Positions 24,742 through 33,610 of a stretch of DNA of 64,000 nt are shown piece by piece. The position numbers were made by a program, and so were the translations under genes. Under the pieces are notes generated by a model. The model saw only the letters and a program-made list of their open reading frames with translations. It did not search any database and was not told the DNA's origin. Numbering within the stretch: the first letter of the stretch is position 1; each line of letters opens with the position of its first letter. This DNA is from Clostridium sp. 1001271st1 H5 (GTDB lineage: Bacteria; Bacillota; Clostridia; Lachnospirales; Lachnospiraceae): the NCBI RefSeq assembly GCF_005845215.1, contig NZ_SPHO01000018.1, positions 61,844-125,843 on the forward strand, given 5' to 3'.

Positions 24742-25896
24742 TTATTTTCTAATGTGGTCCTTTACCGCGCTGCTGACCACGTCTGCCACGCGGGGGTCAA
24801 AGGCTTCGGGAAGTATGTTCTCGTCGCTTAAATCCGCTTCATCCACCAGTCCGGCTATGGCCTCGGCGGCAGCCAGCTTCATCTCCTCGGTGATGGCGGC
24901 AGCACGGCCTTCCAGAGCGCCCTTAAAGATTCCGGGGAATACCACTACGTTGTTTACCTGGTTGGGGAAGTCGGAACGGCCGGTTCCAACCACCCGCGCC
25001 CCGGCAGCCTTTGCCAGGTCAGGCATGATTTCCGGAACAGGGTTTGCCATGGCAAAGAGAATGGCGTCCTTATTCATGGAGGCAACCATGTCCTGGGTCA
25101 CGATTCCGGGAGCGGACACGCCCACAAAGATGTCAGCGCCCCTCATGGCGTCTGCCAGGGTACCTGTTTTATATTCCAGGTTGGTTACATCCATCATTTT
25201 TTCCTGCATCCAGTTAAGGCCGTCTGCTCCCTTGGTCAGTATGCCGCTCTTATCGCACATGGTGACATGGGCAAATCCATAGGTCAGCAGCAGCTTTGTG
25301 ATGGCAACGCCGGCTGAACCGGCTCCGTTTACTACCACGCAGCAGTCCTCCTTCTTTTTGCCGGTCAGCTTCAGGGAGTTGATGACACCGGCCAGGACCA
25401 CGATGGCAGTGCCGTGCTGGTCGTCATGGAATACAGGGATGTTCAGCCTCTCTTTTAATGCTTCCTCTATCTCAAAACATCTGGGGGCGGAGATGTCCTC
25501 CAGGTTGATGCCGCCAAAGGCAGGGGCAATGCGCACAACGGTCTCAATGATTTCCTGGGTGTCCTGGGTGTCCAGGCAGATGGGGAATGCGTTGACGCCG
25601 CCGAATTCCTTAAAGAGCACAGCCTTGCCCTCCATGACCGGCATGGCTGCCAGGGGACCTATATTGCCCAGGCCCAGTACGGCGCTTCCGTCGGAGACAA
25701 CGGCAATGGCGTTGGATTTGATGGTGTACCGGTAAGCTGCCTCCGGGTCTTTTGCAATCACCCTGCAGGGTTCGGCAACCCCCGGGGTATAGGCAAGAGC
25801 CAGGTCCTCCCTGGATGCCACCTTTGCCTTTGATGTGGTTTCAAGTTTTCCCTTCCATTCCTCATGGAGCAGCAGTGCTTTTTCATTGGTTGTCAT
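24742..25896 (-). CDS. NAD(P)-dependent malic enzyme
   Basis: Oxidative malate decarboxylase of 384 residues giving pyruvate and CO2. ATG 25896 (MTTNEKALLLHEEWKGK) is chosen; a longer frame reaching 26076 has no family similarity. The substrate/cofactor signatures are LAYTPGVAEPC, SDGSAVLGLGNIGP, EGKAVLFKEFGGV, NLEDISAP and FHDDQHGTAIV. The Rossmann segment VVVNGAGSAGVAITKLLL and ANPVPEIMPD follow. The length fits the small bacterial malic enzymes (about 390 residues) that lack a phosphotransacetylase domain. Confidence 0.94.
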   Translation of the reverse strand: MTTNEKALLLHEEWKGKLETTSKAKVASREDLALAYTPGVAEPCRVIAKDPEAAYRYTIKSNAIAVVSDGSAVLGLGNIGPLAAMPVMEGKAVLFKEFGGVNAFPICLDTQDTQEIIETVVRIAPAFGGINLEDISAPRCFEIEEALKERLNIPVFHDDQHGTAIVVLAGVINSLKLTGKKKEDCCVVVNGAGSAGVAITKLLLTYGFAHVTMCDKSGILTKGADGLNWMQEKMMDVTNLEYKTGTLADAMRGADIFVGVSAPGIVTQDMVASMNKDAILFAMANPVPEIMPDLAKAAGARVVGTGRSDFPNQVNNVVVFPGIFKGALEGRAAAITEEMKLAAAEAIAGLVDEADLSDENILPEAFDPRVADVVSSAVKDHIRK

Positions 25897-25951
25897 AATC
25901 CATTCCGTCCTTTTCCTTATATAATAGAAACACAAAAATGCATTTTTATAT

Positions 25952-25980
25952 ATCATAACAATTTTGTCAGTGTTTATCAA
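25952..25980 (-). promoter_or_regulatory. Promoter for malic enzyme (minus strand)
   Basis: On the minus strand, TTGATA (25980-25975), 17 bases, TATGAT (25957-25952), about 55 bases before the ATG. Confidence 0.65.
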
Positions 25981-26164
25981 GTTCCTTTTGAAATTAGGGG
26001 AGGCCGGGACCGGGGGAGGGGAGCACAGAGTATGGATGGAAAAACATGGAACCCGTGGTTTGCACAAAAGATGCAATTAAAACTTTTAAAACCACCCAAA
26101 ATGTGATATCATGTTACGTAAGTGTGGACACTTTACACAGAAGGATAAAGATACAGGTGGTACT

Positions 26165-29100
26165 ATGAGGGAACGTATTAACCGTCTGGCCAGGGGAATC
26201 ATTGACAATGGTTCGCCGGAGCTGGTGCTGACGCCGGAGAGGGTGGAGGTTTCGGTTCCTGCGGGTGAGGTCATCCGTGGCGAGATATTGGTGAGCAGCG
26301 GCAATAACCTGCATATAAAAGGGCTGGTGTATTCCAGCCATGAAAGGGTCCGGGTAGTGAACAGCGCTTTTGGCGGACTTCGCAACCGGATTATATATGA
26401 AGTCAACGTGGGCTTTTCAGAGCACGGGGACGAAATCAAGGGATCTTTTTACCTGGTCACCAATGGAGGTGAGAGGGAGATTCCTTATTCTTTGCGTGTA
26501 CAGGCCGGTGATTCAGGGGAGGTTCTGGGAAATTTAAAGACTCCCAGGGACTTTGCCCTGCTGGCTAAGAAGGACCAGGAAAAGGCGCTGAGAATGTTTG
26601 AATACCAGGACTTTACAGAAGCCCCCTTCATGCAGGATTCCCGGGTCCGTACCATCTATGACGGGTTGAAGGGAAGGGCGGGCAGGCGGAACCTGATGGA
26701 GGAATTCCTGGTGGCCCTGCAGGTGAAGGAACCGGTAAAGCTGGGGCTGGAAACCGGAACCAGGATATATGAGAACTTAACCGGAACAGCAGAGGATTAT
26801 ATTGATATAGCAGCAGGAACCTGGGGGTATGTGTCGGCGGACATAACCGCGGATGCCCCTTTCATTGAACTGGGGACCGCCAGGATTACGGACCAGGATT
26901 TTGTCCAGGGCCGGTGCAGGGTGGGATACCGCATTGTTCCGTCCAGGCTTCACAGGGGAAGGAATTTTGGATGCATCCGCGTCAAATCCCTGGGGGAGGA
27001 ATTCCTGATTACTGTGGAGGCTGAGGGCCGCCGCGCAGCAGGGAGCACTGAGCGGGAATCCGGCACAGACCGGTTTATGGACCATGGAAGTCTGTATAAA
27101 TATTTATCCCTGCGCCTGGACTATGAGGCGGGAGTTTATGAGCCGGCCCTTCTCCTGAACCAGATGATGAAGGAAACGGAGCATCTCAGGGCGGATTTTC
27201 CGGGGGATGAGAGGGCCAAGCTGATACAGGCGGAGCTTCTTATACTAAACGGCAGGGAGGACAATGCCTCCCTGGCCCTGGACGATGCAAGGGACCATGT
27301 GCTGGCCCACAGGGAGCAGCAGGTGGAATTATACTGTTTCTACCAGTTTCTGCGTCTGGAAATCAAGCCTTCTGTCCAGCAGAAGGAATCCCTGGTACGC
27401 TATATCAGAAAGCTGTTGTGGGAGGACGGGGAGATACGGCCCTATCTTTTCCTGATGCTGATGAAGCTGGATGAAACCATGGCCCAGAATCCCCTGGAGC
27501 TGTACCGGTCCATGGCATCCCTGTTCAACCAGGGCTGCAGCAGCCCCTTTCTCTATGCCTCTGCCTGCCGTCTGATGGAAGCCCATCCGGATTTGTTTGT
27601 GCGCCTGGGTGATTTTGAGATACAGGCCCTGTACATGGGGGTGCAGAAAGGAATTGTCAGCCGTTTAACCGCACTGAGGGCGGCAGAGCTGGCTCTGGGG
27701 CTTAAGCATTACAGGAAACTGGTGGAGCGCTTATTTGAGAAGCTGTACCAGACATACGAGGAGCTGCCAATCCTGGAGGCTGTGTGCAGCCTGCTCATCA
27801 AGGGAGACTGCAAGGAAAAGGACGCCTTTGTCTGGTATGAGAAGGCCCTGGAACAGGGAGTGAACCTGACCAGGCTCTACGAGTATTTCCTTTACGCCCT
27901 GCCGGAGGATTACGGCCACCTGCTGCCTAAGGAGGTGCTGCTGTATTTCTCCTATGATAAGGATTTGGACAGGCACAGCCGTCAGGTGCTCTACCGGAAT
28001 ATATTGGAGTATATGAATCCCTCCGCGGAGCTGTATCAGAATTACACCAGGCATATGGAGCAGTTTGCCATGGAACAGCTGTTCCAGTCTAGAATCAACC
28101 GTTCCATGGCCGTTATTTACGAACACATGATTTATAAGGATATGATAGACAGCCGGGTGGCCAGAGTGCTTCCGGGCATCCTTAAATCCTGCCGCATCCG
28201 GTGCGGGGATTCCAGGATGAAGTATGTCATTGTCCGCTATGAGGAGCTGGAGGACGAGGAGGCATTTCTCCTGGAAAACCAGTCTGCTTACGTGCCTTTG
28301 TTTTCCGACCGCAGTGTTCTCCTGTTCCAGGATGCATACGGCAACCGGTATCTGGATGTAAAACACTGGAAGGTATCTGTGATGGACCGGCCGGAGCTGC
28401 TGGCCCAGTGTTATGAGGTGTATCCGGACCATCCCATGCTCAAGCTCTCTGAATGCAGGGATATAGTGAACCGCGGGGTGGAGACGGACGAGCAGGCTGC
28501 ATTGCTGGAAGAAATCGTGGTGCAGATGCATTTAAGCCCTGTTTTCGAGGGAAAGCTGATGCAGGCAGTGACGGATTATTACTGCCGGAAAGCGTCTGAG
28601 GACAAGGATGGTGACGGTGTATTTAACTGCGCCTATCTGGTGCAGATTGATAAAAAGCCCATGGCTGCCAGACAGAGGCAGCAGATTTGCGAGACATTAA
28701 TCAGCCAGAATTATATGCGGGAAGCCTATAGCATGATTCGGGATTACGGAAGCCAGTATATATCTACGCCGCGGCTGATGAAGCTGTGCACCAAGACCAT
28801 ACTGATGAATCTGTTTGACCAGGACGACCTGCTTCTGGGGCTGTCCCATCAGGTGTTCAGGCAGGGGTGCTATGACAGCGTGATTCTGGACTATCTGTGC
28901 GAGCATTTTAACGGAACCGTATCCCAGATGTACGAGGTGCTGATTCAGGGCGTCAGGGAGCATGTGGAGACATATGACCTGGAGGAACGGCTGCTGGGGC
29001 AGATGCTGTTTACCGGGTGCTGCGACCAGATGGATTCCGTGTTTGAACTTTATATGAAGCGCAAGACCACCAAGGAAATGGTGGTAAAGGCGTATTTTAC

Positions 29101-29755
29101 CCAGAAGAGCGTCCAGTACTTCCTGGAAGAAAAGGATATGGACCAGAGGGTGTTTGAATATCTGAAGCAGGCCGTGAGCAATACCTTTGATAAGGACAGG
29201 ATGCCCACTATCTATCTGCTGGCCCTGACGCGGTATTTTTCCACTCTGGACAAGGTGGATGAGGGGGATGCGGAGCTTCTTAAGACCATGACGTCCCTGC
29301 TTTTGGAGGAAGGACTGGTATTCCCCTATACCAGGGAGCTGTCAAAGCATATTCCGGTGCCGGAGGACATCATGGATAAGGCCATGGTGGAATACCGGGG
29401 CAGGAAGGACGCCCATCCGGAGCTTCAGGTGAGAATCCTGCCGGAGGAAACCGGATTCCACAGCGAGGATATCCGCCGTGTTTACCAGGGGATTTTTGTG
29501 AAACAAAAGGTACTCTTTGAGGGAGAAATCATGGAGTACAGGATATATGACTATCTGGACGGACACCGCAGGCTTGCGGCAGAGGGACAGGTGGAGTGCG
29601 ACCATAAGCTGGAGGGAAAGGAGAACAGCCGTTTTGCCTGCCTGAACGAGATGGGAGCAGCAATCAAAGACAGGGACGACAGCAGGCTTTTAAACGCAAT
29701 GGAAGACTATCTTAAGAAGTCGGCGGCGCTTGGCAGGCTGTTTCCCATGGAGTAA
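26165..29755 (+). CDS. Very large DUF5717-type protein, function unknown
   Basis: Protein of 1196 residues; ATG 26165 is preferred over an upstream frame start at 26111 because AGGTGG lies 5 bases before it. No signal peptide is seen. The N-terminal part (about residues 1-300) is beta-rich, with repeated GEVIRGEILVSS- and FIELGTARITDQDF-like segments resembling immunoglobulin-like strands. The remainder is a long alpha-helical array reminiscent of TPR/solenoid repeats, ending in a beta segment (FEGEIMEYRIYDYLDGHRRLAAEGQ). I believe it corresponds to DUF5717, seen in Lachnospiraceae beside the next gene. It may be a scaffold for the ATPase encoded next. Confidence 0.65.
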   Translation: MRERINRLARGIIDNGSPELVLTPERVEVSVPAGEVIRGEILVSSGNNLHIKGLVYSSHERVRVVNSAFGGLRNRIIYEVNVGFSEHGDEIKGSFYLVTNGGEREIPYSLRVQAGDSGEVLGNLKTPRDFALLAKKDQEKALRMFEYQDFTEAPFMQDSRVRTIYDGLKGRAGRRNLMEEFLVALQVKEPVKLGLETGTRIYENLTGTAEDYIDIAAGTWGYVSADITADAPFIELGTARITDQDFVQGRCRVGYRIVPSRLHRGRNFGCIRVKSLGEEFLITVEAEGRRAAGSTERESGTDRFMDHGSLYKYLSLRLDYEAGVYEPALLLNQMMKETEHLRADFPGDERAKLIQAELLILNGREDNASLALDDARDHVLAHREQQVELYCFYQFLRLEIKPSVQQKESLVRYIRKLLWEDGEIRPYLFLMLMKLDETMAQNPLELYRSMASLFNQGCSSPFLYASACRLMEAHPDLFVRLGDFEIQALYMGVQKGIVSRLTALRAAELALGLKHYRKLVERLFEKLYQTYEELPILEAVCSLLIKGDCKEKDAFVWYEKALEQGVNLTRLYEYFLYALPEDYGHLLPKEVLLYFSYDKDLDRHSRQVLYRNILEYMNPSAELYQNYTRHMEQFAMEQLFQSRINRSMAVIYEHMIYKDMIDSRVARVLPGILKSCRIRCGDSRMKYVIVRYEELEDEEAFLLENQSAYVPLFSDRSVLLFQDAYGNRYLDVKHWKVSVMDRPELLAQCYEVYPDHPMLKLSECRDIVNRGVETDEQAALLEEIVVQMHLSPVFEGKLMQAVTDYYCRKASEDKDGDGVFNCAYLVQIDKKPMAARQRQQICETLISQNYMREAYSMIRDYGSQYISTPRLMKLCTKTILMNLFDQDDLLLGLSHQVFRQGCYDSVILDYLCEHFNGTVSQMYEVLIQGVREHVETYDLEERLLGQMLFTGCCDQMDSVFELYMKRKTTKEMVVKAYFTQKSVQYFLEEKDMDQRVFEYLKQAVSNTFDKDRMPTIYLLALTRYFSTLDKVDEGDAELLKTMTSLLLEEGLVFPYTRELSKHIPVPEDIMDKAMVEYRGRKDAHPELQVRILPEETGFHSEDIRRVYQGIFVKQKVLFEGEIMEYRIYDYLDGHRRLAAEGQVECDHKLEGKENSRFACLNEMGAAIKDRDDSRLLNAMEDYLKKSAALGRLFPME

Positions 29756-29769
29756 TGGAGGAGCTGTCT

Positions 29770-30993
29770 ATGGACGGTCTAGTGATTGGTCTGGATTTAA
29801 ATGACGACTATACCCAGATATGCTGTTATGATAAAGAAAAGTCGTGGACCATTCCTACGGTCATCTGCCGGAGGAAGGAAGAGGAGGTCTGGCTCTCAGG
29901 TGAGGAGGCTTATGCGGCCACCCTGCTGGGAGAGGGCGTTATCGTGGATAAGCTTCTTAAAATGGCGGCCAAGGATGGCACATCCACCATCGGAGGCATC
30001 TGCTACAGCGGCGGTACGCTGCTCAAGCTGTTCATAGAGAGGATGTTAGGGTATCCCAGGAAGGAATTCGGAACAGAGGAGGTGGCGCAGCTGGTCATCA
30101 CCCTTCAGAGCGTGGACGGCAGGCTGCTTGACACCCTGATGTACTGCGCCGATTACCTGGAGATTCCAAGGGACCGTGTCCATGTTATCAGCCACACCGA
30201 GGGCTTCATATACTATGTACTGAGCCAGAAAAAGGAGCTGTGGACCAACCAGGTGGGACTGTTTGAGCTGTCCGGCGAACGCCTGTGTTATTATGAGATG
30301 AAGGTCCAGAGAGGTATGAGGCGCAACATGGTCCAGGCAGAGGCCCAGAACCAGGAGGAGGCCTTTAACCTGGATATCCTGGACTCTCCCTCCGGCAGCC
30401 GCCTGGCTGATAAGATACTTACGGCCTGCGGCGAGAAGCTGTTAAACAGGAAGCTGTTTTCCACGGTGTTTCTGACGGGAAAGGGATTTGAGCGCCAGGA
30501 CTGGGCCAGCGGCTTCATGCGGCTAATCTGCAACCGGAGAAAGGTATTTGTGGAGCCCTGTCTCTTTGCCAGGGGCGCTGCTTACAAGGGAGCTGATTAC
30601 ACCCATCAGGAAACCTCTTACCCCTATGTGTTCATCTGTGAGGGAAGGCTTAAGGCGGAGGTATCCTTAAAGGTTATACGCAGAGGGAGAGAGAACCAGC
30701 TGGTGGTGGCCTCCTACGGCGACAACTGGTATGAATCCAAAAGCTCCATGGATTTGATTGTGGACGGACAAAAGGAGATTGAGTTTACGGTCAGTCCCCT
30801 GGACTCCAAGAAGAAAAAGCTGGTCAGGATTCCTCTGACCGGATTTCCGGAGCGCCCCCCCAGGACCACCCGGGTTGAGCTTAAGGTGGCCTTTACCGAT
30901 GAAGGCACCATGACAATGTCCATCCGTGACAAGGGATTCGGGGAACTGTTCCCCTCCTCGGGCGCGGTGGTGAAACAAGAGGTGAATTTATGA
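29770..30993 (+). CDS. Hsp70/actin-like ATPase-fold protein (DUF5716-type)
   Basis: Protein of 407 residues; ATG 29770 is chosen because GGAGGAG lies 6 bases before it, although an ATG at 29755 overlaps the previous stop. The start VIGLDLNDDYTQICCYD fits the phosphate-1 loop of actin/Hsp70 ATPases. It is followed by PTVICRRKEEEVWLSGEEAY, where Hsp70 has its 'P..v.f....Ge.A' text. VFLTGKGFE and FVEPCLFARGAAYKG resemble the adenosine motif and the 'dP..ava.GAA' end of that fold. A beta-rich C-terminal region follows. It is co-transcribed with its two neighbours. The function is unknown; the fold call is inference from motifs. Confidence 0.65.
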   Translation: MDGLVIGLDLNDDYTQICCYDKEKSWTIPTVICRRKEEEVWLSGEEAYAATLLGEGVIVDKLLKMAAKDGTSTIGGICYSGGTLLKLFIERMLGYPRKEFGTEEVAQLVITLQSVDGRLLDTLMYCADYLEIPRDRVHVISHTEGFIYYVLSQKKELWTNQVGLFELSGERLCYYEMKVQRGMRRNMVQAEAQNQEEAFNLDILDSPSGSRLADKILTACGEKLLNRKLFSTVFLTGKGFERQDWASGFMRLICNRRKVFVEPCLFARGAAYKGADYTHQETSYPYVFICEGRLKAEVSLKVIRRGRENQLVVASYGDNWYESKSSMDLIVDGQKEIEFTVSPLDSKKKKLVRIPLTGFPERPPRTTRVELKVAFTDEGTMTMSIRDKGFGELFPSSGAVVKQEVNL

Positions 30994-31802
30994 GCCTGAT
31001 ACTTTGCAGGCAGGAACCTGTGAAACATCCCTATTATATCGATGTGCTGGGAATCCATATCCACTCCTCCCAGGAGCTGTGCTATGTGGTATACAACCAC
31101 CCGGTGCTGGTGATGGATGATTTCCTGGATGACCTGCTGATTGATTTCATCCGCAGGGATTTGGACATGGATTATCTGGCGGGACGCATGGAGAAGCTGG
31201 TGGAGACCGGCGCCAGGCCGGAGGAGGTCCTGGCTCTGTTCCTGTCGGAATGTGATTATTACAGCGATAAGGAAATACAGAAATTCAAGCAGACAACAGC
31301 GTCCCTGCGGGCCCTGCATCCGGCCCAGTATGAAAAACAGAGGGCGGATTACATGTTCGTCCAGCACCAGTATGGCAAGGCTGCTGCCAGGTATGGGAAA
31401 ATCCTGGAGTATCCCAGGGACAAGGTGGTGGAGGATTTGTTCCTGGCAAAGGTGTACAACAACCTGGGCGCCTGCTACGCCATGATGTTCCAGTTCCACA
31501 AAGCCCTGGGATGCTATGACAAGTCTTTTGAGCTGGGGAAGGATGACGGGGTGCTGAAACGCATTTATTTTCTCACTGTATTTGCGCCGGAGCTGGATGT
31601 GAAGGACAAGTACCAGTCCGTGTTTACGGACGAGCGGAAGAGGAAGTGGAGCGAGGAGATTGACCTGGCTGCGCTGGAAGCAGGCCAGGCAGAGGAAGTC
31701 AGGGCCCTGCGTGCATTGTTTAAAAAGGATCCCATCAAACGGATGAGCGGCGCGTCGGAGATGGTGCGCAGGTGGAAGCAGGAATACCGGATGATGGTCT
31801 GA
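30990..31802 (+). CDS. TPR-like helical protein, third gene of the DUF5717 operon
   Basis: Protein of 270 residues whose ATG overlaps the previous stop by 4 bases (ATGA), implying translational coupling. The mostly helical sequence includes one clear TPR-like pair: YMFVQHQYGKAAARYGKILE followed by YNNLGACYAMMFQFHKALGCYDKSFELG (about residues 118-180). No catalytic motif is recognised. With the actin/Hsp70-like ATPase and the giant helical protein it probably forms one complex. Confidence 0.65.
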   Translation: MSLILCRQEPVKHPYYIDVLGIHIHSSQELCYVVYNHPVLVMDDFLDDLLIDFIRRDLDMDYLAGRMEKLVETGARPEEVLALFLSECDYYSDKEIQKFKQTTASLRALHPAQYEKQRADYMFVQHQYGKAAARYGKILEYPRDKVVEDLFLAKVYNNLGACYAMMFQFHKALGCYDKSFELGKDDGVLKRIYFLTVFAPELDVKDKYQSVFTDERKRKWSEEIDLAALEAGQAEEVRALRALFKKDPIKRMSGASEMVRRWKQEYRMMV

Positions 31803-31884
31803 GCCTATATGGCGTGAAGCGGTGCAAAGACAAGAACAGGATAAATACGAGATGAGAACAGGATAAGAGCGGAGGTATTACATC

Positions 31885-32367
31885 ATGGCGTTTGACATAG
31901 CAAAGGAGCATTTGAGGAAGGCTGGCCTGGAGGACCGGATTTATGAGTTTGAGGTATCCAGCGCAACCGTGGAGCTGGCAGCCCAGGCAGTGGGATGTGA
32001 ACCGGCCCGTATTGCCAAGACATTATCGTTTTTGGTGGACCGGAAGGCGGTGCTGATTGTGGCTGCCGGGGATGCCAAGGTAGACAACCATAAGTATAAG
32101 GAACAATTTAAGACAAAGGCCAAGATGCTGTCTCCGGATGAGGTGACGGAGATGGTGGGGCACAGCGTGGGCGGGGTGTGCCCCTTCGGAGTGAAGGAGG
32201 GTGTGGAGGTATACCTGGATGAGTCCCTTAAACGGTTTGATGTGGTGTACCCGGCCTGCGGCAGCGCCAGCAGCGCAGTGAAGCTTACCATTCCGGAGCT
32301 GGAGACAGCTTCCGGGTATCTGGGGTGGATTGATGTCTGTAAAGGGTGGGGGGAAGATAGTATATAG
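31885..32367 (+). CDS. YbaK/EbsC-type aminoacyl-tRNA deacylase
   Basis: Protein of 160 residues, standard size for YbaK/ProX-type editing domains. Family segments: ELAAQAVGCEPARIAKTLSFLV, VLIVAAGDAKVDNHKYKEQF (with the conserved Lys), VGGVCPFGVKEGVEVYLDESL and PACGSASSAVKLTIPEL. Such proteins remove mischarged Cys, Ala or related amino acids from tRNA-Pro. Exact specificity is not readable. The start follows GGAGG. Confidence 0.9.
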   Translation: MAFDIAKEHLRKAGLEDRIYEFEVSSATVELAAQAVGCEPARIAKTLSFLVDRKAVLIVAAGDAKVDNHKYKEQFKTKAKMLSPDEVTEMVGHSVGGVCPFGVKEGVEVYLDESLKRFDVVYPACGSASSAVKLTIPELETASGYLGWIDVCKGWGEDSI

Positions 32368-32384
32368 TTGTATTTTGTTTGGAA

Positions 32385-32416
32385 AGCTGATTCTGGTTAT
32401 CTGGAATCGGCTTTTT
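32385..32416 (+). terminator. Terminator after the YbaK-type gene
   Basis: AGCTGATTC (32385-32393) / GAATCGGCT (32404-32412), 9 pairs with one G-U, then TTTTCTTTTATTT. It isolates the recombinase gene from upstream transcription. Confidence 0.85.
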
Positions 32417-32530
32417 CTTTTATTTCAGCCATGGCGTATGAGGGGATGCTTCCGGGCAATTAATTTTTTCATCATTATATTTCATAAAAACCCTGGTTTT
32501 GAAAAATAATAGAAAAAAACGGAGGTGTCA

Positions 32531-33448
32531 ATGGATATGGCATGTGTGACAGAACAATTTTTGGGTTTTCTGAAGGAAGAAGAAAAGTCTGATGCTACAA
32601 TCAGCAAATATGTTTATGAACTGCAGATGTTCCTGCAATTCTTAGGGAAAAAGGAAATAGGAAAGGAGCTGCTGATTCAGTACCGCAGCCATCTCAGCAG
32701 CCTGTACCGTCCCCAGACCGTCAACGGTAAATTGTCGGCAGTAAATGCATACCTCAGGTTTATGGGGCTGGGTGAGTACCGTGTAAAGTTTCTGAAGGTC
32801 CAGAGAAGGGCTTATATTGACGAGAAACGGGAACTGACGGAAAAGGAGTATGAGCGGCTGATGGATACAGCCGGGAGGCAGGGAAATTACCAGCTGTATT
32901 ATCTCATGATGACAATCTGCAGTACGGGCATCAGGGTGAGCGAATTAAGATATGTAACCGTGGAGTCCGTTATGGAGGGAAAGGCGGAAATCAGCATGAA
33001 GGGAAAGTACAGGATTGTGATTTTTCCAAAGAATCTGGCGGCGGAGCTGAAGGCCTTTGCCAGAAAGAACGGCATCCGCAGCGGCAGCATCTTCTGCACC
33101 AGAACCGGACGCCCACTGGACAGAAGCAACATCTGCCACGCCATGAAAAAGCTCTGCATGAAGGCAGGCGTCATGCGGGATAAAGTATTTCCCCATAATT
33201 TCCGCCATCTGTTTGCCAGAAGCTTTTATGCGGTGGAGAAGAATATGGCCCATCTGGCGGATATATTAGGCCATTCCTCCATTGAAACCACCCGCATTTA
33301 TGTGGCTGCCAGCGTAAAGGAGCATGAGCGGGTACTTAACAGGCTGAAAATCGGGGTAATAAAAAAAATACCACAGAATAATCATTCCGTGGTACAAAGG
33401 TCTCTGATGATAAATCACAGGTCTAAAAACTCTATACAGTATATCTAA
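32531..33448 (+). CDS. Tyrosine recombinase, candidate invertase for the adjacent promoter switch
   Basis: XerC/D-type recombinase of 305 residues; ATG 32531 follows GGAGG with 5 bases. An N-terminal SAM-like core-binding domain (about 1-95) is followed by a catalytic domain with the first Arg in STGIRVSELRYV (about 136-147), the Lys in MKGKYRIVIFP, HNFRHLFAR (HxxR), the second His in LGHSSIETTRIYV and the final Tyr in the same segment. No phage or transposon genes accompany it. Codons near the 3' end overlap the left inverted repeat, and its last 17 codons lie inside the invertible segment. Inversion would change the C-terminus to two residues (Asn-Ile). Its position and sites indicate a dedicated DNA invertase. 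Confidence 0.88.
   Translation: MDMACVTEQFLGFLKEEEKSDATISKYVYELQMFLQFLGKKEIGKELLIQYRSHLSSLYRPQTVNGKLSAVNAYLRFMGLGEYRVKFLKVQRRAYIDEKRELTEKEYERLMDTAGRQGNYQLYYLMMTICSTGIRVSELRYVTVESVMEGKAEISMKGKYRIVIFPKNLAAELKAFARKNGIRSGSIFCTRTGRPLDRSNICHAMKKLCMKAGVMRDKVFPHNFRHLFARSFYAVEKNMAHLADILGHSSIETTRIYVAASVKEHERVLNRLKIGVIKKIPQNNHSVVQRSLMINHRSKNSIQYI
33369..33394 (+). repeat. Left inverted repeat (recombination site) of the invertible segment
   Basis: A 26-base site with 9-base arms TACCACAGA / TCCGTGGTA around an 8-base asymmetric spacer ATAATCAT, the usual architecture of a tyrosine-recombinase core site. It matches the reverse complement of 33611-33636 at 25 of 26 positions. On the minus strand it is also a hairpin followed by eight U (A8 at 33361-33368), so it can terminate transcripts coming from the segment's promoter. 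It lies within the recombinase coding region. Confidence 0.9.
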
Positions 33449-33466
33449 AAAAACAGTGATAGTCAA
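33438..33466 (-). promoter_or_regulatory. Near-consensus promoter inside the invertible segment (minus strand)
   Basis: On the minus strand, TTGACT (33466-33461), 17 bases, TATACT (33443-33438). The expected start is near 33431 and the transcript would meet the left-repeat hairpin plus U8 within about 70 bases. Inversion would direct it at the capsule/exopolysaccharide genes. Confidence 0.85.
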
Positions 33467-33499
33467 TATACATATTGATGTTTTTTCTTCAATGCACAT

Positions 33500-33535
33500 A
33501 AGCCGGAAACAAAATCAAGGGTTGCCGGCTTCTTT
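33500..33535 (+). terminator. Terminator after the recombinase gene, within the invertible segment
   Basis: AAGCCGG (33500-33506) / CCGGCTT (33525-33531), then CTTTG. Moderate stem and short U run. In this orientation it would stop recombinase transcripts before the glycan genes. Confidence 0.6.
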
Positions 33536-33610
33536 GCGTATCTATATTTAACTTTCATTTTATGGTCACGGATTAAATAAAACAAAATATTAACTGTTTT
33601 ATCAGATATT

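Larger units (their letters stand above)
33395..33610. other. Invertible promoter segment (216 bases), shown in apparent OFF orientation
   Basis: This segment is bounded by the two inverted 26-base sites. It contains the last 17 codons and stop of the recombinase, a near-consensus promoter pointing left (33466 to 33438) and a hairpin terminator for rightward transcription (33500-33535). After inversion, each position x would lie at 67005 minus x, placing the promoter at about 33539-33567 facing the glycan operon. Only weak promoter-like text faces right in the orientation given here. That inversion occurs in cells is inference from structure. Confidence 0.85.

Noticed and set aside
25897..26076. 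60-codon N-terminal extension of malic enzyme
   Set aside because: It would include the predicted promoter region and has no resemblance to the family; ATG 25896 gives the normal start.
32531..33448. Recombinase as an integrase of a prophage or conjugative element
   Set aside because: No excisionase, relaxase, phage structural gene or tRNA attachment site is near it, and its target-like sites flank only 216 bases.
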